The notes under the pieces were generated by a model. The model did no database searches. It had not been told where the DNA came from and saw nothing but the letters and a program-made list of their open reading frames with translations. Position numbers and translations under genes: made by a program. This document shows, in pieces, positions 18,190 through 27,860 of a stretch of DNA of 64,000 nt; position 1 is the stretch's first letter, and the number at the start of each line of letters is the position of its first letter. Source of the DNA: Streptomyces sp. TLI_105 (lineage in GTDB: Bacteria; Actinomycetota; Actinomycetes; Streptomycetales; Streptomycetaceae); the NCBI RefSeq assembly GCF_900105415.1, contig NZ_FNSM01000001.1:3324501-3388500 (forward strand), in the 5' to 3' direction.

Positions 18190-18372
18190 TCAGTCAACCT
18201 CCTCGACCGTCACGAGGTGGCGGACGGTGTGCACCATTCCGCGGAACTCGGGGCGGTCCTCCTTGACAACCACGTCGTTGACCTTCTTGAGGCCAAGCGA
18301 ACGCAGGGTGTCGCGGTGGTTCTGCTTGCTGCCGATGTACGACTTCGTCTGCGTGACCTTGAGGCGAGCCAT
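18190..18372 (-). CDS. rpmD: 50S ribosomal protein uL30
   Basis: This is ribosomal protein L30, 60 residues. The motifs [19 protein letters not shown] and [11 protein letters not shown] are typical. The start overlaps the rpsE stop (TGATG), and rplO begins 2 nt after the stop, so the three are tightly coupled. Confidence 0.98.
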   Translation of the reverse strand: MARLKVTQTKSYIGSKQNHRDTLRSLGLKKVNDVVVKEDRPEFRGMVHTVRHLVTVEEVD

Positions 18373-18974
18373 CACACACCCGCCCCAGCACGCGCACGGA
18401 GCAGAGCCGCGGGAGCGACGTCCTCGAGGGGCAGACCACGGCGAGCCGCGATCTCCTCGGGACGCTGCAGGCCCTTCAGGGCCTCCACGGTCGCGTGCAC
18501 GATGTTGATCGCGTTGTCGGAGCCGAGCGACTTCGACAGGATGTCGTGAACGCCGGCGCACTCCAGAACGGCGCGCACCGGGCCACCGGCGATAACACCG
18601 GTACCGGGGGAAGCAGGCTTCAGCAGGACAACGCCGGCCGCCTTCTCGCCCTGGATCGGGTGCGGGATGGTGCCCTGGATGCGGGGAACCTTGAAGAAGT
18701 TCTTCTTGGCTTCCTCGACGCCCTTGGCGATGGCCGCGGGAACTTCCTTGGCCTTGCCGTAACCGACACCTACGGTGCCGTCACCGTCACCCACCACGAC
18801 GAGCGCGGTGAAGCTGAAGCGACGACCACCCTTGACAACCTTGGCGACGCGGTTGATCGCGACAACGCGCTCAACGTACGCGGTCTTCTCGGCGGCAGCG
18901 CCACCGTCGCGGCCCTTCCGGTCCCGCCGCTCGCCGCCACCGGCACCGCTTCCGCGGCGCTGGGGTCCAGCCAT
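18372..18974 (-). CDS. rpsE: 30S ribosomal protein uS5
   Basis: This is ribosomal protein S5, important for decoding accuracy. The 200-residue protein has the double-stranded RNA-binding domain ([34 protein letters not shown]) and the second domain with [22 protein letters not shown]. The N-terminal 30 residues are Gly/Arg-rich and the C-terminus has a short extension. Confidence 0.98.
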   Translation of the reverse strand: MAGPQRRGSGAGGGERRDRKGRDGGAAAEKTAYVERVVAINRVAKVVKGGRRFSFTALVVVGDGDGTVGVGYGKAKEVPAAIAKGVEEAKKNFFKVPRIQGTIPHPIQGEKAAGVVLLKPASPGTGVIAGGPVRAVLECAGVHDILSKSLGSDNAINIVHATVEALKGLQRPEEIAARRGLPLEDVAPAALLRARAGAGV

Positions 18975-19019
18975 TGGATTACCTCTCTCTGTTACGTCCG
19001 TTAGTCCCGGAACCGGGGC

Positions 19020-19403
19020 TTAGAACTTCAGCCCGGCTTCGCGGGCGGCGTCAGCCAGAGCGGCAATGCGCCCGGCGTACCTGTTGCCACCACGGTCGAA
19101 CACGACAGCCTCGACGCCGGCGGCCTTGGCGCGCTCGGCGACCAGGGCGCCGACCTGCTTGGCCTGCGCGGACTTGTCACCCTCGCCGCCGCGGATCGAC
19201 GCGTCCAGGGTCGACGCCGACGCAAGGGTGTGACCCTTGAGGTCGTCGATGACCTGAGCGGTGATACCGCGGTTGGAACGCGTCACGACGAGGCGCGGAC
19301 GCTCCGCCGTACCCGACACGTTCTTGCGGATGCGGATGTGGCGGCGCTTCTTGGCGGCGCCCTTGTAGGCGTCGCCCTTGGCGATCTTCACACCGTATGC
19401 CAT
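19020..19403 (-). CDS. rplR: 50S ribosomal protein uL18
   Basis: This is ribosomal protein L18, which delivers 5S rRNA to the large subunit. It is 127 residues, with the basic N-terminal [32 protein letters not shown] and the C-terminal [20 protein letters not shown]. Confidence 0.98.
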   Translation of the reverse strand: MAYGVKIAKGDAYKGAAKKRRHIRIRKNVSGTAERPRLVVTRSNRGITAQVIDDLKGHTLASASTLDASIRGGEGDKSAQAKQVGALVAERAKAAGVEAVVFDRGGNRYAGRIAALADAAREAGLKF

Positions 19404-19406
19404 GGC

Positions 19407-19946
19407 TTACTTACCAGCCTTTCCGACCTTGCGGCGGATGACCTCGCCCGCGTACTTCACGCCCTTGGCCTTGTAGGGGTCGGGCTTGCGAAGCTTGCGG
19501 ATGTTGGCGGCGACCTCGCCGACCTTCTGCTTGTCGATGCCCTCGACCGAGAACTTGGTCGGCGACTCGACCTTGAACGAGATGCCCTCGGGCGCCTCGA
19601 CCACGATCGGGTGGCTGTAGCCGAGCTGGAACTCCAGACCGGAGCCCTTCGCGGCCACGCGGTAACCGACACCGCTGATCTCGAGCGCCTTGACGTAACC
19701 CTGGGTCACACCGGTGATCATGTTGGCCACCAGCGTGCGGGACAGGCCGTGCAGGGCCTTGTTCTGACGCTCGTCGTTCGGACGGTTGACGTTGAGCACG
19801 CCATCCTCGCCCTTAACGATCTCGATCGGCGCGGCGACGGTGTGGCTCAGGGTGCCCTTGGAACCCTTGACCGTGACCGTGCGGCCATCGATGGTGACGT
19901 CCACGCCGGCGGGAACCTGGATAGGCAGCTTGCCAATACGCGACAT
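19407..19946 (-). CDS. rplF: 50S ribosomal protein uL6
   Basis: This is ribosomal protein L6 near the factor-binding site. The 179-residue protein begins [19 protein letters not shown] and has the C-terminal signature [19 protein letters not shown]. Only 3 nt separate its stop from the rplR start. Confidence 0.98.
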   Translation of the reverse strand: MSRIGKLPIQVPAGVDVTIDGRTVTVKGSKGTLSHTVAAPIEIVKGEDGVLNVNRPNDERQNKALHGLSRTLVANMITGVTQGYVKALEISGVGYRVAAKGSGLEFQLGYSHPIVVEAPEGISFKVESPTKFSVEGIDKQKVGEVAANIRKLRKPDPYKAKGVKYAGEVIRRKVGKAGK

Positions 19947-19967
19947 TAGCTATTCCTCCGTTCCCGA

Positions 19968-20366
19968 CTACCAGACGTAGGCGAGGACTTCCCCACCTAC
20001 GCCCTTCTTGCCTGCCTGCTGGCCGGTCAGGAGACCGTGGGACGTGGAGATGATCGCCACGCCCAGGCCGCCGAGGACCTTCGGCAGGTTGGTGGACTTC
20101 GCGTAAACCCGGAGACCGGGCTTCGAGATCCGCTTGATGCCCGCGATGGAGCGCTCACGGTTCGGACCGAACTTGAGCTCGAGGACGAGGTTCTTGCCGA
20201 CCTCGGCGTCCTCGACCTTCCAGCCCGTGATGAAGCCCTCCTGCTGGAGGATTTCCGCGATGTGAGACTTGATCTTGCTGTGCGGCATCGTCACGGAGTC
20301 GTGGTATGCCGAGTTCGCGTTACGCAGACGAGTCAGCATGTCCGCGATCGGATCAGTCATGGTCAT
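19968..20366 (-). CDS. rpsH: 30S ribosomal protein uS8
   Basis: This is ribosomal protein S8, a primary 16S rRNA binder. In E. coli it also represses the spc operon mRNA. The 132-residue protein begins [20 protein letters not shown] and ends GGEVLAYVW, both diagnostic. I chose the ATG at 20366; the open frame continues upstream through the leader, but the family starts here. Confidence 0.98.
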   Translation of the reverse strand: MTMTDPIADMLTRLRNANSAYHDSVTMPHSKIKSHIAEILQQEGFITGWKVEDAEVGKNLVLELKFGPNRERSIAGIKRISKPGLRVYAKSTNLPKVLGGLGVAIISTSHGLLTGQQAGKKGVGGEVLAYVW

Positions 20367-20586
20367 GAATTGGCCTTCGGCCTCTCTCGCCGGGGTTTCC
20401 AGTGCGCCATCCCTCTCCCCACACAGGGGTGGGACGGGTGCGGCGCGGGGACCTACGGCGTAGTAAGTCGTACGGGCGGCGGACGCCCAACCCCACAAGC
20501 CTAAGGCATGCGGGGGTGGGCCTCCGCCGACCCAATGCTTACCGAGAGACTCCGGGAATCCCTAACGCCCAAAGGACAGAAGGGGA
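20367..20586. promoter_or_regulatory. Structured 220-bp spacer between rpsN and rpsH
   Basis: This is the longest gap inside the spc operon. It contains an imperfect long inverted repeat at 20478-20528 (ggcggacgcccaacccc against ggggtgggcctccgcc) around an AT-richer loop, and a small ctac-ggc-gtag hairpin near 20453-20463. It could be a folded leader for rpsH; no promoter is obvious. Confidence 0.45.
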
Positions 20587-20772
20587 TTACCAGGAGCTCT
20601 TGGTCACGCCCGGCAGCTCGCCACGGTGAGCCATCTCACGGAGGCACACGCGGCACAGGCCGAACTTGCGGTACACGGAGTGGGGACGACCACAGCGCTG
20701 GCAGCGCGTGTAGCCGCGCACGCCGAACTTGGGCTTGCGGGCAGCCTTCGCGATGAGAGCCTTCTTCGCCAT
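20587..20772 (-). CDS. rpsN: 30S ribosomal protein uS14, zinc-binding type Z
   Basis: This is ribosomal protein S14, the short zinc-binding form of 61 residues. The ribbon CQRC...CRVC (in [15 protein letters not shown] and [19 protein letters not shown]) is intact. It starts [16 protein letters not shown]. It sits in the conserved place between rplE and rpsH. Confidence 0.98.
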   Translation of the reverse strand: MAKKALIAKAARKPKFGVRGYTRCQRCGRPHSVYRKFGLCRVCLREMAHRGELPGVTKSSW

Positions 20773-20777
20773 CTCGC

Positions 20778-21332
20778 TTACGCCTCCTTGAACGGGAAGC
20801 CGAGGTGACGCAGAAGGGCACGGCCCTCGTCGTCGTTGGTCGCCGTGGTCACCACGGTGATGTCCATACCCCGGACACGGTCGATCTTGTCCTGGTCGAT
20901 CTCGTGGAACATGACCTGCTCCGTGAGACCGAAGGTGTAGTTGCCCCGGCCGTCGAACTGCTTGGGGGACAGGCCGCGGAAGTCGCGGATGCGCGGGAGC
21001 GCGAGCGACAGGGTGCGGTCCAGGAACTCCCACATGCGGTCGCCACGGAGGGTGACGTGCGCACCGATCGGCTGACCCTCACGCAGCTTGAACTGCGCGA
21101 TGGACTTGCGGGCCTTGGTGACGGCCGGCTTCTGACCGGTGATGGTGGTCAGGTCACGGACGGCACCGTCCATGAGCTTCGAGTCACGGGCGGCGTCGCC
21201 GACACCCATGTTGACCACGATCTTCACGAGGCCGGGGATCTGCATGACGTTCTCGTACTTGAACTCGTCACGCAGCTTGCCCGCGATCTCCTCGCGGTAC
21301 TTCGTCTTGAGACGCGGAGTGGTGGTAGCCAT
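20778..21332 (-). CDS. rplE: 50S ribosomal protein uL5
   Basis: This is ribosomal protein L5, which binds 5S rRNA and contacts P-site tRNA. The 184-residue protein has the motifs [39 protein letters not shown] and [20 protein letters not shown]. The start overlaps the rplX stop by one base. Confidence 0.98.
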   Translation of the reverse strand: MATTTPRLKTKYREEIAGKLRDEFKYENVMQIPGLVKIVVNMGVGDAARDSKLMDGAVRDLTTITGQKPAVTKARKSIAQFKLREGQPIGAHVTLRGDRMWEFLDRTLSLALPRIRDFRGLSPKQFDGRGNYTFGLTEQVMFHEIDQDKIDRVRGMDITVVTTATNDDEGRALLRHLGFPFKEA

Positions 21333-21643
21333 CAGATGTCCTCACCCGTCCGCTTGGCAACGCGGATCTTGTTGCCCTCGTCGTCGAAGCGGTAACCGAC
21401 ACGCGTGACGACCTTCTTGCCGTCCTTCTCCACGACCAGCTGGACGTTGGAGACGTGGACCGGAGCCTCGGTCGTGACGATGCCGCCGGCCTGCGAGGGG
21501 CCGGCCTTGGTGTGCTTCTTGACCCGGTTGACACCCTCGACCAGGACGCGGTTCTCGCGCGGGAAGGCCGTGATGACCTTGCCCTGCTTGCCCTTGTCCT
21601 TACCGGTGATGACCTGGACCAGGTCGCCCTTCTTGATCTTCAT
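21332..21643 (-). CDS. rplX: 50S ribosomal protein uL24
   Basis: This is ribosomal protein L24, an early assembly initiator, 103 residues. The N-terminal KOW motif is [20 protein letters not shown], followed by [15 protein letters not shown]. It starts 2 nt after rplN. Confidence 0.98.
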   Translation of the reverse strand: MKIKKGDLVQVITGKDKGKQGKVITAFPRENRVLVEGVNRVKKHTKAGPSQAGGIVTTEAPVHVSNVQLVVEKDGKKVVTRVGYRFDDEGNKIRVAKRTGEDI

Positions 21644-21645
21644 GC

Positions 21646-22014
21646 TTACAGCACCTCCGGCGCGAGCGAGATGATCTTCATGAACTTCTTCTCGCGCAGC
21701 TCACGGCCGACCGGGCCGAAGATACGGGTGCCACGAGGGTCGCCGTCGTTCTTGAGAATGACAGCGGCGTTCTCGTCGAAGCGGATGTACGAGCCGTCCT
21801 GGCGGCGGCGCTCCTTGACGGTGCGAACGATGACCGCCTTGACGACGTCACCCTTCTTCACGTTGCCACCGGGGATCGCGTCCTTGACGGTGGCGACGAT
21901 GACGTCACCGATGCCCGCGTAGCGGCGACCCGAGCCACCGAGAACACGGATGCAAAGGATCTCCTTGGCACCAGTGTTGTCGGCGACACGCAGTCGCGAC
22001 TCCTGCTGGATCAC
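21646..22014 (-). CDS. rplN: 50S ribosomal protein uL14
   Basis: This is ribosomal protein L14 at the subunit interface, 122 residues. It begins [18 protein letters not shown] and contains [15 protein letters not shown] and [18 protein letters not shown]. It is the first gene of the block after the rpsQ-rplN gap. Confidence 0.98.
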   Translation of the reverse strand: MIQQESRLRVADNTGAKEILCIRVLGGSGRRYAGIGDVIVATVKDAIPGGNVKKGDVVKAVIVRTVKERRRQDGSYIRFDENAAVILKNDGDPRGTRIFGPVGRELREKKFMKIISLAPEVL

Positions 22015-22042
22015 GTCTATCTCCTGATTGTCTGCCGGTTCC

Positions 22043-22138
22043 CGGCAGGGGCTTCAGAAGAAGCCCCTGCCGAGCCTGGCGGAACTGACCTGAGGGAAAC
22101 CCCTCAGGCTGAACTTTTGGATTTCCCTTGCGGGAAAT
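22043..22138 (-). promoter_or_regulatory. Three consecutive hairpins between rpsQ and rplN
   Basis: Three perfect stems fill 96 bases: 22043-22072 (13 bp, cggcaggggcttc / gaagcccctgccg, loop agaa), 22089-22108 (8 bp, cctgaggg / ccctcagg) and 22121-22138 (7 bp, atttccc / gggaaat). They lie between the S10 operon (ending in rpsQ) and the spc block, so they are candidates for partial termination, RNA processing or a ribosomal-protein binding site. Confidence 0.65.
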
Positions 22139-22141
22139 TCC

Positions 22142-22423
22142 TTACTTGGCCTTCTCGAGGATCTCGACGACGCGCCAGTGCTTCGTGGCGGACAGCTTCC
22201 GGGTCTCCATCAGGAGGACGCGGTCGCCGATGCCGGCAGCGTTCTGCTCGTCGTGAGCCTTGAGCTTGTTCGTACGGCGGATGACCTTGCCGTACAGCGC
22301 GTGCTTGACGCGGTCCTCGACAGCGACGACGACGGTCTTGTCCATCTTGTCGCTGACGACCAGGCCCTCGCGGACCTTGCGAGCGTTGCGCTCGGTCTTC
22401 TCAGTCACGTTGCTCTCGCTCAT
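22142..22423 (-). CDS. rpsQ: 30S ribosomal protein uS17
   Basis: This is ribosomal protein S17, an OB-fold primary assembly protein, 93 residues. Motifs: [40 protein letters not shown] and [20 protein letters not shown]. The start overlaps the rpmC stop. Confidence 0.98.
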   Translation of the reverse strand: MSESNVTEKTERNARKVREGLVVSDKMDKTVVVAVEDRVKHALYGKVIRRTNKLKAHDEQNAAGIGDRVLLMETRKLSATKHWRVVEILEKAK

Positions 22424-22647
22424 CAGGCGTTCTCCACCGTCTCGATGCCCAGCTCACGCTCACGCATCAGGGTGTAGATCCGGGCGATGTCCTTACGGAC
22501 GGACTTGAGCCGACCGTGGTTCTCGAGCTGACCCGTCGCCGCCTGGAAGCGGAGGTTGAACAGCTCTTCCTTGGCCTCGCGGAGCTTGTTGAGAAGCTCC
22601 TCGTTGCCCAGCTCGCGCAGCTCGGACGCCTTGGTACCGGCCGACAT
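22423..22647 (-). CDS. rpmC: 50S ribosomal protein uL29
   Basis: This is ribosomal protein L29, a two-helix protein near the tunnel exit, 74 residues. Motifs: [35 protein letters not shown] and [16 protein letters not shown]. The ATG at 22647 overlaps the rplP stop. Confidence 0.98.
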   Translation of the reverse strand: MSAGTKASELRELGNEELLNKLREAKEELFNLRFQAATGQLENHGRLKSVRKDIARIYTLMRERELGIETVENA

Positions 22648-23066
22648 CACAGCTCACCTGCTTCGCGCTTCACGATCTTGCACTTCATCGGCAGCTTGTG
22701 GGCCGCACGGGTCAGGGCCTCGCGCGCGATCTTCTCGTTCGGGTAGGACAGTTCGAACATCACCCGACCCGGCTTGACGTTCGCGATCCACCACTCCGGA
22801 GAACCCTTACCGGAACCCATGCGGGTCTCGGCAGGCTTCTTCGTCAGCGGACGGTCCGGGTAGATGTTGATCCAGACCTTGCCGCCACGCTTGATGTGGC
22901 GGGTCATCGCGATACGGGCCGCCTCGATCTGGCGGTTGGTCACGTACGCCGGCGTGAGGGCCTGAATGCCGTACTCGCCGAACGCAACCTGCGTACCACC
23001 CTTGCTGGCGCCGGAGCGCTTCGGGTGGTGCTGCTTGCGGTGCTTGACCCTACGGGGGATCAGCAT
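22647..23066 (-). CDS. rplP: 50S ribosomal protein uL16
   Basis: This is ribosomal protein L16, needed for A-site tRNA placement, 139 residues. It begins [19 protein letters not shown] and has [39 protein letters not shown] and [17 protein letters not shown]. Confidence 0.98.
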   Translation of the reverse strand: MLIPRRVKHRKQHHPKRSGASKGGTQVAFGEYGIQALTPAYVTNRQIEAARIAMTRHIKRGGKVWINIYPDRPLTKKPAETRMGSGKGSPEWWIANVKPGRVMFELSYPNEKIAREALTRAAHKLPMKCKIVKREAGEL

Positions 23067-23071
23067 TTCGG

Positions 23072-23920
23072 TCAGGCCTCCGTTCCGGTGCTCTCAGCCG
23101 GAGCGGCAGCGGCGGCGGGAGCCTCGGCCTTGGGGGCCTCGGCAGCCGGCGCGGACTGCTGCTGCGGCTTGCGGCCGCGGCCGCCACGCTCGCCACCGCG
23201 GCCACCACGGCCGGCCGGGCGGTCGCCAGCGCCGGCGCCACGGGCCGGGCGGTTACCCGCACGGGCAGCGGCGTTCTCGGCGCGGACCTCGGCGATGTTC
23301 TTGACGTCGCCCTTGTAGATCCAGACCTTCACGCCGATGCGGCCGAAGGTCGTCTTGGCCTCGAAGAAGCCGTAGTCGACGTTCGCGCGGAGCGTGTGCA
23401 GGGGCACACGGCCCTCGCGGTAGAACTCCGAGCGGGACATCTCGGCGCCGCCGAGACGACCGCCGCACTGGATCTTGATGCCCTTGGCGCCGGCCTTCAT
23501 CGTGCCCTGCATGCTCTTGCGCATGGCACGACGGAAGGAGACGCGGGAGGAGAGCTGCTCGGCAACGGCCTGGGCGACCAGCTGGGCGTCCATCTCGGGG
23601 TTCTTGACCTCGAGGATGTTCAGCTGGACCTGCTTGCCCGTGAGCTTCTCGAGGTCGCCGCGGATGCGGTCGGCCTCGGCGCCACGGCGGCCGATGACGA
23701 TGCCGGGACGCGCGGTGTGGATGTCCACCCGCACGCGGTCACGGGTGCGCTCGATCTCAACCTTCGAGATGCCGGCGCGCTCCATGCCGGACGTCATCAT
23801 CCGACGGATGGCGACGTCTTCCTTGACGTAGTCCTTGTACAGCTTGTCGGCGTACCAGCGGGACTTGAAGTCCGTGGTGATGCCGAGCCGGAACCCATGC
23901 GGGTTAACCTTCTGGCCCAT
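23072..23920 (-). CDS. rpsC: 30S ribosomal protein uS3
   Basis: This is ribosomal protein S3 at the mRNA entry, with helicase activity. The 282-residue protein begins [20 protein letters not shown], has the KH domain ([19 protein letters not shown]) and the C-terminal [13 protein letters not shown]. Compared with about 230 residues in E. coli, it carries a Gly/Arg-rich then Ala/Pro-rich C-terminal tail of roughly 60 residues, usual in Streptomyces. Confidence 0.98.
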   Translation of the reverse strand: MGQKVNPHGFRLGITTDFKSRWYADKLYKDYVKEDVAIRRMMTSGMERAGISKVEIERTRDRVRVDIHTARPGIVIGRRGAEADRIRGDLEKLTGKQVQLNILEVKNPEMDAQLVAQAVAEQLSSRVSFRRAMRKSMQGTMKAGAKGIKIQCGGRLGGAEMSRSEFYREGRVPLHTLRANVDYGFFEAKTTFGRIGVKVWIYKGDVKNIAEVRAENAAARAGNRPARGAGAGDRPAGRGGRGGERGGRGRKPQQQSAPAAEAPKAEAPAAAAAPAESTGTEA

Positions 23921-24267
23921 TACCGGGTTCCTTCCTTGCTGCTGACGACCACGGTGATGTGGCTGGTCCGCTTACGGATCCGGTAGGCACGGCCCTGAGC
24001 ACGCGGACGGAACCGCTTCAGGGTCGGGCCCTCATCCACGTACGCCTCGCTGATGACCAGCGTGGAGGCGTCGGTGTGGTCGTAGTTGTGTGCAGCGTTG
24101 GCGATGGCGCTGTCCAGCACCTTGCCAACCGGCACGCTCGCGGCCTGCGGGGCGAAACGCAGGACCGCCTGAGCCTCCGTGGCGTCCATGCCACGGATAA
24201 GGTCCACCACGCGGCGGGCCTTCATGGGCGTGACGCGGATGTACCGCGCCTGGGCCCTGGCTTCCAT
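23920..24267 (-). CDS. rplV: 50S ribosomal protein uL22
   Basis: This is ribosomal protein L22, whose beta-hairpin lines the peptide tunnel; 115 residues. Motifs: [36 protein letters not shown] and [21 protein letters not shown] chose the ATG at 24267 because GGAAGGA lies upstream and homologues start [12 protein letters not shown]. Confidence 0.98.
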   Translation of the reverse strand: MEARAQARYIRVTPMKARRVVDLIRGMDATEAQAVLRFAPQAASVPVGKVLDSAIANAAHNYDHTDASTLVISEAYVDEGPTLKRFRPRAQGRAYRIRKRTSHITVVVSSKEGTR

Positions 24268-24309
24268 GGTTGTCCTTCCAGTGTCTGTCATGGTCATTCC
24301 ACCCCGCTG

Positions 24310-24591
24310 TTAGCGGCGCTTCGACTTCCGGTCGTCCTTCACGTGACCCCGGAAGGTGCGCGTCGGCGAGAACTCGCCGAGCTTGTGGCCGACCATCGAC
24401 TCGGTGACAAACACCGGAATGTGGGTCTTGCCGTTGTGCACCGCGATCGTGTGGCCGAGCATGGCCGGGATGATCATCGAGCGACGGGACCAGGTCTTGA
24501 TGACGTTCTTGGTACCGGCTTCGTTCTGGGCGTCCACCTTCTTGACGAGGTGGCCGTCGACGAAGGGTCCCTTCTTGAGACTGCGCGGCAT
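24310..24591 (-). CDS. rpsS: 30S ribosomal protein uS19
   Basis: This is ribosomal protein S19 of the small-subunit head, 93 residues: [39 protein letters not shown] and [20 protein letters not shown]. Confidence 0.98.
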   Translation of the reverse strand: MPRSLKKGPFVDGHLVKKVDAQNEAGTKNVIKTWSRRSMIIPAMLGHTIAVHNGKTHIPVFVTESMVGHKLGEFSPTRTFRGHVKDDRKSKRR

Positions 24592-24603
24592 CTAAACCCG
24601 CTC

Positions 24604-25440
24604 CTAGCGCTTCTTGTTCGTCTTGCGGCGGCGGACGATGTACTTGTTCGAAGCCTTCTTCGGCGAACGAGTACGACCCTCCTTCTGACCCCACGGGGAG
24701 ACCGGGTGGCGACCACCGGAGGTCTTGCCCTCACCACCACCGTGCGGGTGGTCGACCGGGTTCATCGCCACACCGCGGACGGTCGGGCGAACGCCAAGCC
24801 AGCGCTTGCGGCCGGCCTTGCCCCAGTTGATGTTCGACTGCTCGGCGTTGCCGACCTCGCCGATGGTGGCGCGGCAGCGGGCGTCGACGAGACGGATCTC
24901 ACCGGACGGCATGCGGAGGTGGGCCATCGTGCCCTCCTTCGCCAGCAGCTGCACGGAGGCACCAGCGGAGCGCGCGAACTTGGCGCCGCCACCGGGACGG
25001 AGCTCGATCGCGTGGATCGTGGTACCGACCGGGATGTTGCGGAGCGCCAGGTTGTTGCCGGGCTTGATGTCAGCGCCGGGGCCGTTCTCGACGCGGTCAC
25101 CCTGCGTCAGACCCTTGGGGGCGATGATGTAGCGCTTCTCGCCGTCCACGTAGTGGAGCAGCGCGATGCGCGCGGTGCGGTTGGGGTCGTACTCGATGTG
25201 AGCGACCTTGGCCGGCACGCCGTCCTTGTCGTGACGACGGAAGTCGATCACGCGGTAGGCGCGCTTGTGGCCACCGCCCTGGTGACGGACGGTCACACGA
25301 CCGGTGTTGTTACGGCCGCCCTTGCTGTGCAGGGGGCGGACCAGCGACTTCTCCGGCGTGGACCGCGTGATCTCGACGAAGTCGGCTACGGAGGAGCCAC
25401 GGCGGCCCGGCGTAGTCGGCTTGTACTTGCGGATTCCCAT
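24604..25440 (-). CDS. rplB: 50S ribosomal protein uL2
   Basis: This is ribosomal protein L2, essential for subunit joining and near the peptidyl transferase centre. The 278-residue protein has [19 protein letters not shown], the central SH3-like domain and the highly conserved [20 protein letters not shown] with its functional His. Confidence 0.98.
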   Translation of the reverse strand: MGIRKYKPTTPGRRGSSVADFVEITRSTPEKSLVRPLHSKGGRNNTGRVTVRHQGGGHKRAYRVIDFRRHDKDGVPAKVAHIEYDPNRTARIALLHYVDGEKRYIIAPKGLTQGDRVENGPGADIKPGNNLALRNIPVGTTIHAIELRPGGGAKFARSAGASVQLLAKEGTMAHLRMPSGEIRLVDARCRATIGEVGNAEQSNINWGKAGRKRWLGVRPTVRGVAMNPVDHPHGGGEGKTSGGRHPVSPWGQKEGRTRSPKKASNKYIVRRRKTNKKR

Positions 25441-25480
25441 TTCTCAGTCCTCGTCCGATTCCGGACGATCCAGACCGCCG

Positions 25481-25804
25481 TTAGGCGGTCGGACCGCCGA
25501 AGATGTCGATACGGTTGCCCTCGGCAAGGGTCACGATGGCGCGCTTGGTGTCCTTGCGCTTGCCGAAACCGGCCTTGGTGCGCTTGCGCTTACCCTGGCG
25601 GTTGATCGTGTTGACCCCGGTGACCTTGACCGAGAAGACCGCCTCGACGGCCTGCTTGATCTGGGTCTTGTTGGAGCCAGGCGCGACGATGAACGTGTAC
25701 TTGTTCTCGTCCAGCAGGGCGTAGCTCTTCTCCGAGACGACCGGCTTGACGAGAATGTCGCGCGGGTCCGAGAAGGTCTTGCTGGTGACGACGGCCTCAG
25801 TCAT
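25481..25804 (-). CDS. rplW: 50S ribosomal protein uL23
   Basis: This is ribosomal protein L23, the docking site for trigger factor and SRP, 107 residues. Motifs: [40 protein letters not shown] and [20 protein letters not shown]. The ATG is coupled to the rplD stop by a one-base overlap. Confidence 0.98.
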   Translation of the reverse strand: MTEAVVTSKTFSDPRDILVKPVVSEKSYALLDENKYTFIVAPGSNKTQIKQAVEAVFSVKVTGVNTINRQGKRKRTKAGFGKRKDTKRAIVTLAEGNRIDIFGGPTA

Positions 25805-26454
25805 CAGGCGTCGCTCCCTTCGGTCTCAGCGGTCTGGGGGCCAGACACGAAGGACTCGAGGGCGGCCTGGGTGAAGACCACGTCGTCGGAGACGATCACG
25901 TCGTACGTGTTGAGCTGGCCCGGCTCCAGGATGTGCACCTGGGGCAGGTTGCGGGCGGACAGCCACGCGGCCTCGTCGGAGCGCTCGGCGATCAGGAGCA
26001 GGTTCTTGCGCTCCGAGATCTTGCCGAACAGCGTCTTGGCGGCCTTGGTGGAGACGTCACCCTCGACCACGCCGGTGACGACGTGGATGCGGGAGTGGTT
26101 CGCCCGGTCCGACAGGGCACCGCGGAGGGCGGCGGCCTTCATCTTCTTCGGGGTCCGCTGCGAGTAGTCACGCGGCACGGGACCGTGCACGACGCCACCA
26201 CCGGCGAACTGCGGGGCGCGGGTCGAACCCTGACGGGCGCGGCCGGTGCCCTTCTGGCGGTAAGGCTTCTTGCCACCACCGCGGACTTCGCCACGGGTCT
26301 TGGTCTTGTGCGTGCCCTGACGGGCCGCGGCCAGCTGCGCGACGACGACCTGGTGGATCAGCGGGACGCTGACCTTGGCGCCGAAGATCTCCTCGGGGAG
26401 CTCGACGGTCCCGGCCTTGTCGCCAGACGGCGAAAGGATGTCAATGGTGCTCAT
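25804..26454 (-). CDS. rplD: 50S ribosomal protein uL4
   Basis: This is ribosomal protein L4; its loop reaches into the peptide tunnel. In E. coli it also represses the S10 operon. The 216-residue protein has [39 protein letters not shown] and [20 protein letters not shown]. The ATG at 26454 is the family start ([15 protein letters not shown]); the open frame extends upstream into rplC and is ignored. Confidence 0.98.
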   Translation of the reverse strand: MSTIDILSPSGDKAGTVELPEEIFGAKVSVPLIHQVVVAQLAAARQGTHKTKTRGEVRGGGKKPYRQKGTGRARQGSTRAPQFAGGGVVHGPVPRDYSQRTPKKMKAAALRGALSDRANHSRIHVVTGVVEGDVSTKAAKTLFGKISERKNLLLIAERSDEAAWLSARNLPQVHILEPGQLNTYDVIVSDDVVFTQAALESFVSGPQTAETEGSDA

Positions 26455-26461
26455 CGGTTCC

Positions 26462-27106
26462 TCAAACCCCCTTGGCCGCGGTGCGGACCAGGACGAGGCC
26501 ACCGTTGGGGCCGGGGACGGCGCCCTTGATGAGCAGCAGACCCTTCTCGGCGTCAACGGCGTGGACGGTCAGGTTCTGGGTGGTCACACGCTCGTTGCCC
26601 ATGCGACCGGCCATGCGCATGCCCTTGAAGACACGGCCCGGGGTGGCGCAGCCACCGATCGAACCGGGCTTGCGGTGCACGCGGTGGGCACCGTGCGAGG
26701 CCTTGCCACCACGGAAGTTGTGGCGCTTCATCGCACCGGCGAAGCCCTTGCCCTTGCTCTTGCCGGTGACGTCGACCTTCACGCCGGCCTCGAAGACCTC
26801 GGCGGTGATCTCCTGGCCGAGCGTGTACTCGGAGGCGTCAGCGGTGCGGAGCTCCACCAGGTGGCGGCGCGGGGTGACGTCGGCCTTGGCGAAGTGGCCC
26901 TTGAGGGGCTTGTTCACCTTGCGCGGGTCGATCTCGCCGAAGGCGATCTGGACCGACTCGTAGCCGTCGACGTCGTTCGTACGGACCTGGGTCACGACAT
27001 TCGGGCCGGCCTTGACGACGGTCACCGGGACGACCCGGTTGTTCTCGTCCCAGACCTGCGTCATGCCGAGCTTCTCGCCCAGGATGCCCTTGATGTTCTT
27101 AGCCAT
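26462..27106 (-). CDS. rplC: 50S ribosomal protein uL3
   Basis: This is ribosomal protein L3, one of the first proteins in 50S assembly. The 214-residue protein begins [20 protein letters not shown] and has [20 protein letters not shown] and the tip loop [20 protein letters not shown]. It lies 13 nt after rpsJ. Confidence 0.98.
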   Translation of the reverse strand: MAKNIKGILGEKLGMTQVWDENNRVVPVTVVKAGPNVVTQVRTNDVDGYESVQIAFGEIDPRKVNKPLKGHFAKADVTPRRHLVELRTADASEYTLGQEITAEVFEAGVKVDVTGKSKGKGFAGAMKRHNFRGGKASHGAHRVHRKPGSIGGCATPGRVFKGMRMAGRMGNERVTTQNLTVHAVDAEKGLLLIKGAVPGPNGGLVLVRTAAKGV

Positions 27107-27119
27107 CTCGCGCGTCACC

Positions 27120-27428
27120 TCAGAGCTTGATCTCGATGTCGACGCCCGCCGGCAGGTCGAGGCGCATGAGCGAGTCAACCGTCTTCGGCGTGGGGTCGAG
27201 GATGTCGATGAGGCGCTTGTGCGTGCGCATCTCGAAGTGCTCGCGCGAGTCCTTGTACTTGTGCGGCGACTTGATGACGCAGTACACGTTCTTCTCAGTG
27301 GGCAGCGGCACCGGGCCCGCGACCGACGCACCAGTGCGGGTCACCGTCTCGACGATCTTCTTCGCCGAGGAGTCGATGACCTCGTGGTCGTAGGCCTTGA
27401 GCCGGATGCGGATCTTCTGTCCCGCCAT
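27120..27428 (-). CDS. rpsJ: 30S ribosomal protein uS10
   Basis: This is ribosomal protein S10, also the NusE antitermination factor. The 102-residue protein begins [20 protein letters not shown] and has [20 protein letters not shown] and [19 protein letters not shown]. It is the first gene of the S10 operon and has a long leader. Confidence 0.98.
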   Translation of the reverse strand: MAGQKIRIRLKAYDHEVIDSSAKKIVETVTRTGASVAGPVPLPTEKNVYCVIKSPHKYKDSREHFEMRTHKRLIDILDPTPKTVDSLMRLDLPAGVDIEIKL

Positions 27429-27860
27429 GGCTACTAGTAGTCCTTTGTCTCGTAACGCTCTGGAACCCGGTGCGTTCGCGGTTTCCTCCGACCCACGCGG
27501 TCGGGCGTGTCGCGCTCCCTCTACGCAGAAGTCCCTGAGGACTTCCCAACCAAGGGGGCGCGGTCGCCATGACCGCAAGCCGGGGGCAAATCACCCACCG
27601 GGTGCCTGGTCTGCACCCCGCTGACGCTTCCCAGAAGATTCCCGTACGTCCGCCCCTGAGAAGGAGCGACGAGTACTGTGGGACTCGCTTCCGGTCCTCC
27701 CGACGGGAGGCGCGCAGCATCGGCACTCAACCGAGCAACCCCGACAGTCTGCCATACGGGGCCATCCGGCCGCCAATCGGAACCCGAGACTGTACCCCAC
27801 GTCACGTACGCCCATGCGCCGGGGCGCGCACCCCTGACGCGCACGCCCCCCACTCCGCCG
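27429..27860. promoter_or_regulatory. S10 operon leader and promoter region
   Basis: These 432 bases upstream of rpsJ hold no gene. Nearest to rpsJ are the element shared with rpsL (27488-27512) and a 7-bp hairpin gaagtcc-ctga-ggacttc (27529-27546). The promoter should lie further right, but no -35/-10 pair there stands out. Confidence 0.55.
27488..27512 (-). promoter_or_regulatory. 25-nt leader element shared with rpsL, copy at rpsJ
   Basis: On the minus strand this reads CGACACGCCC followed by GACCGCGTGGGTCGG. It matches 36133-36157 at 24 of 25 positions. It contains a hairpin with arms CCGACC / GGTCGG. It sits 60 nt before the rpsJ start codon. Confidence 0.6.
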
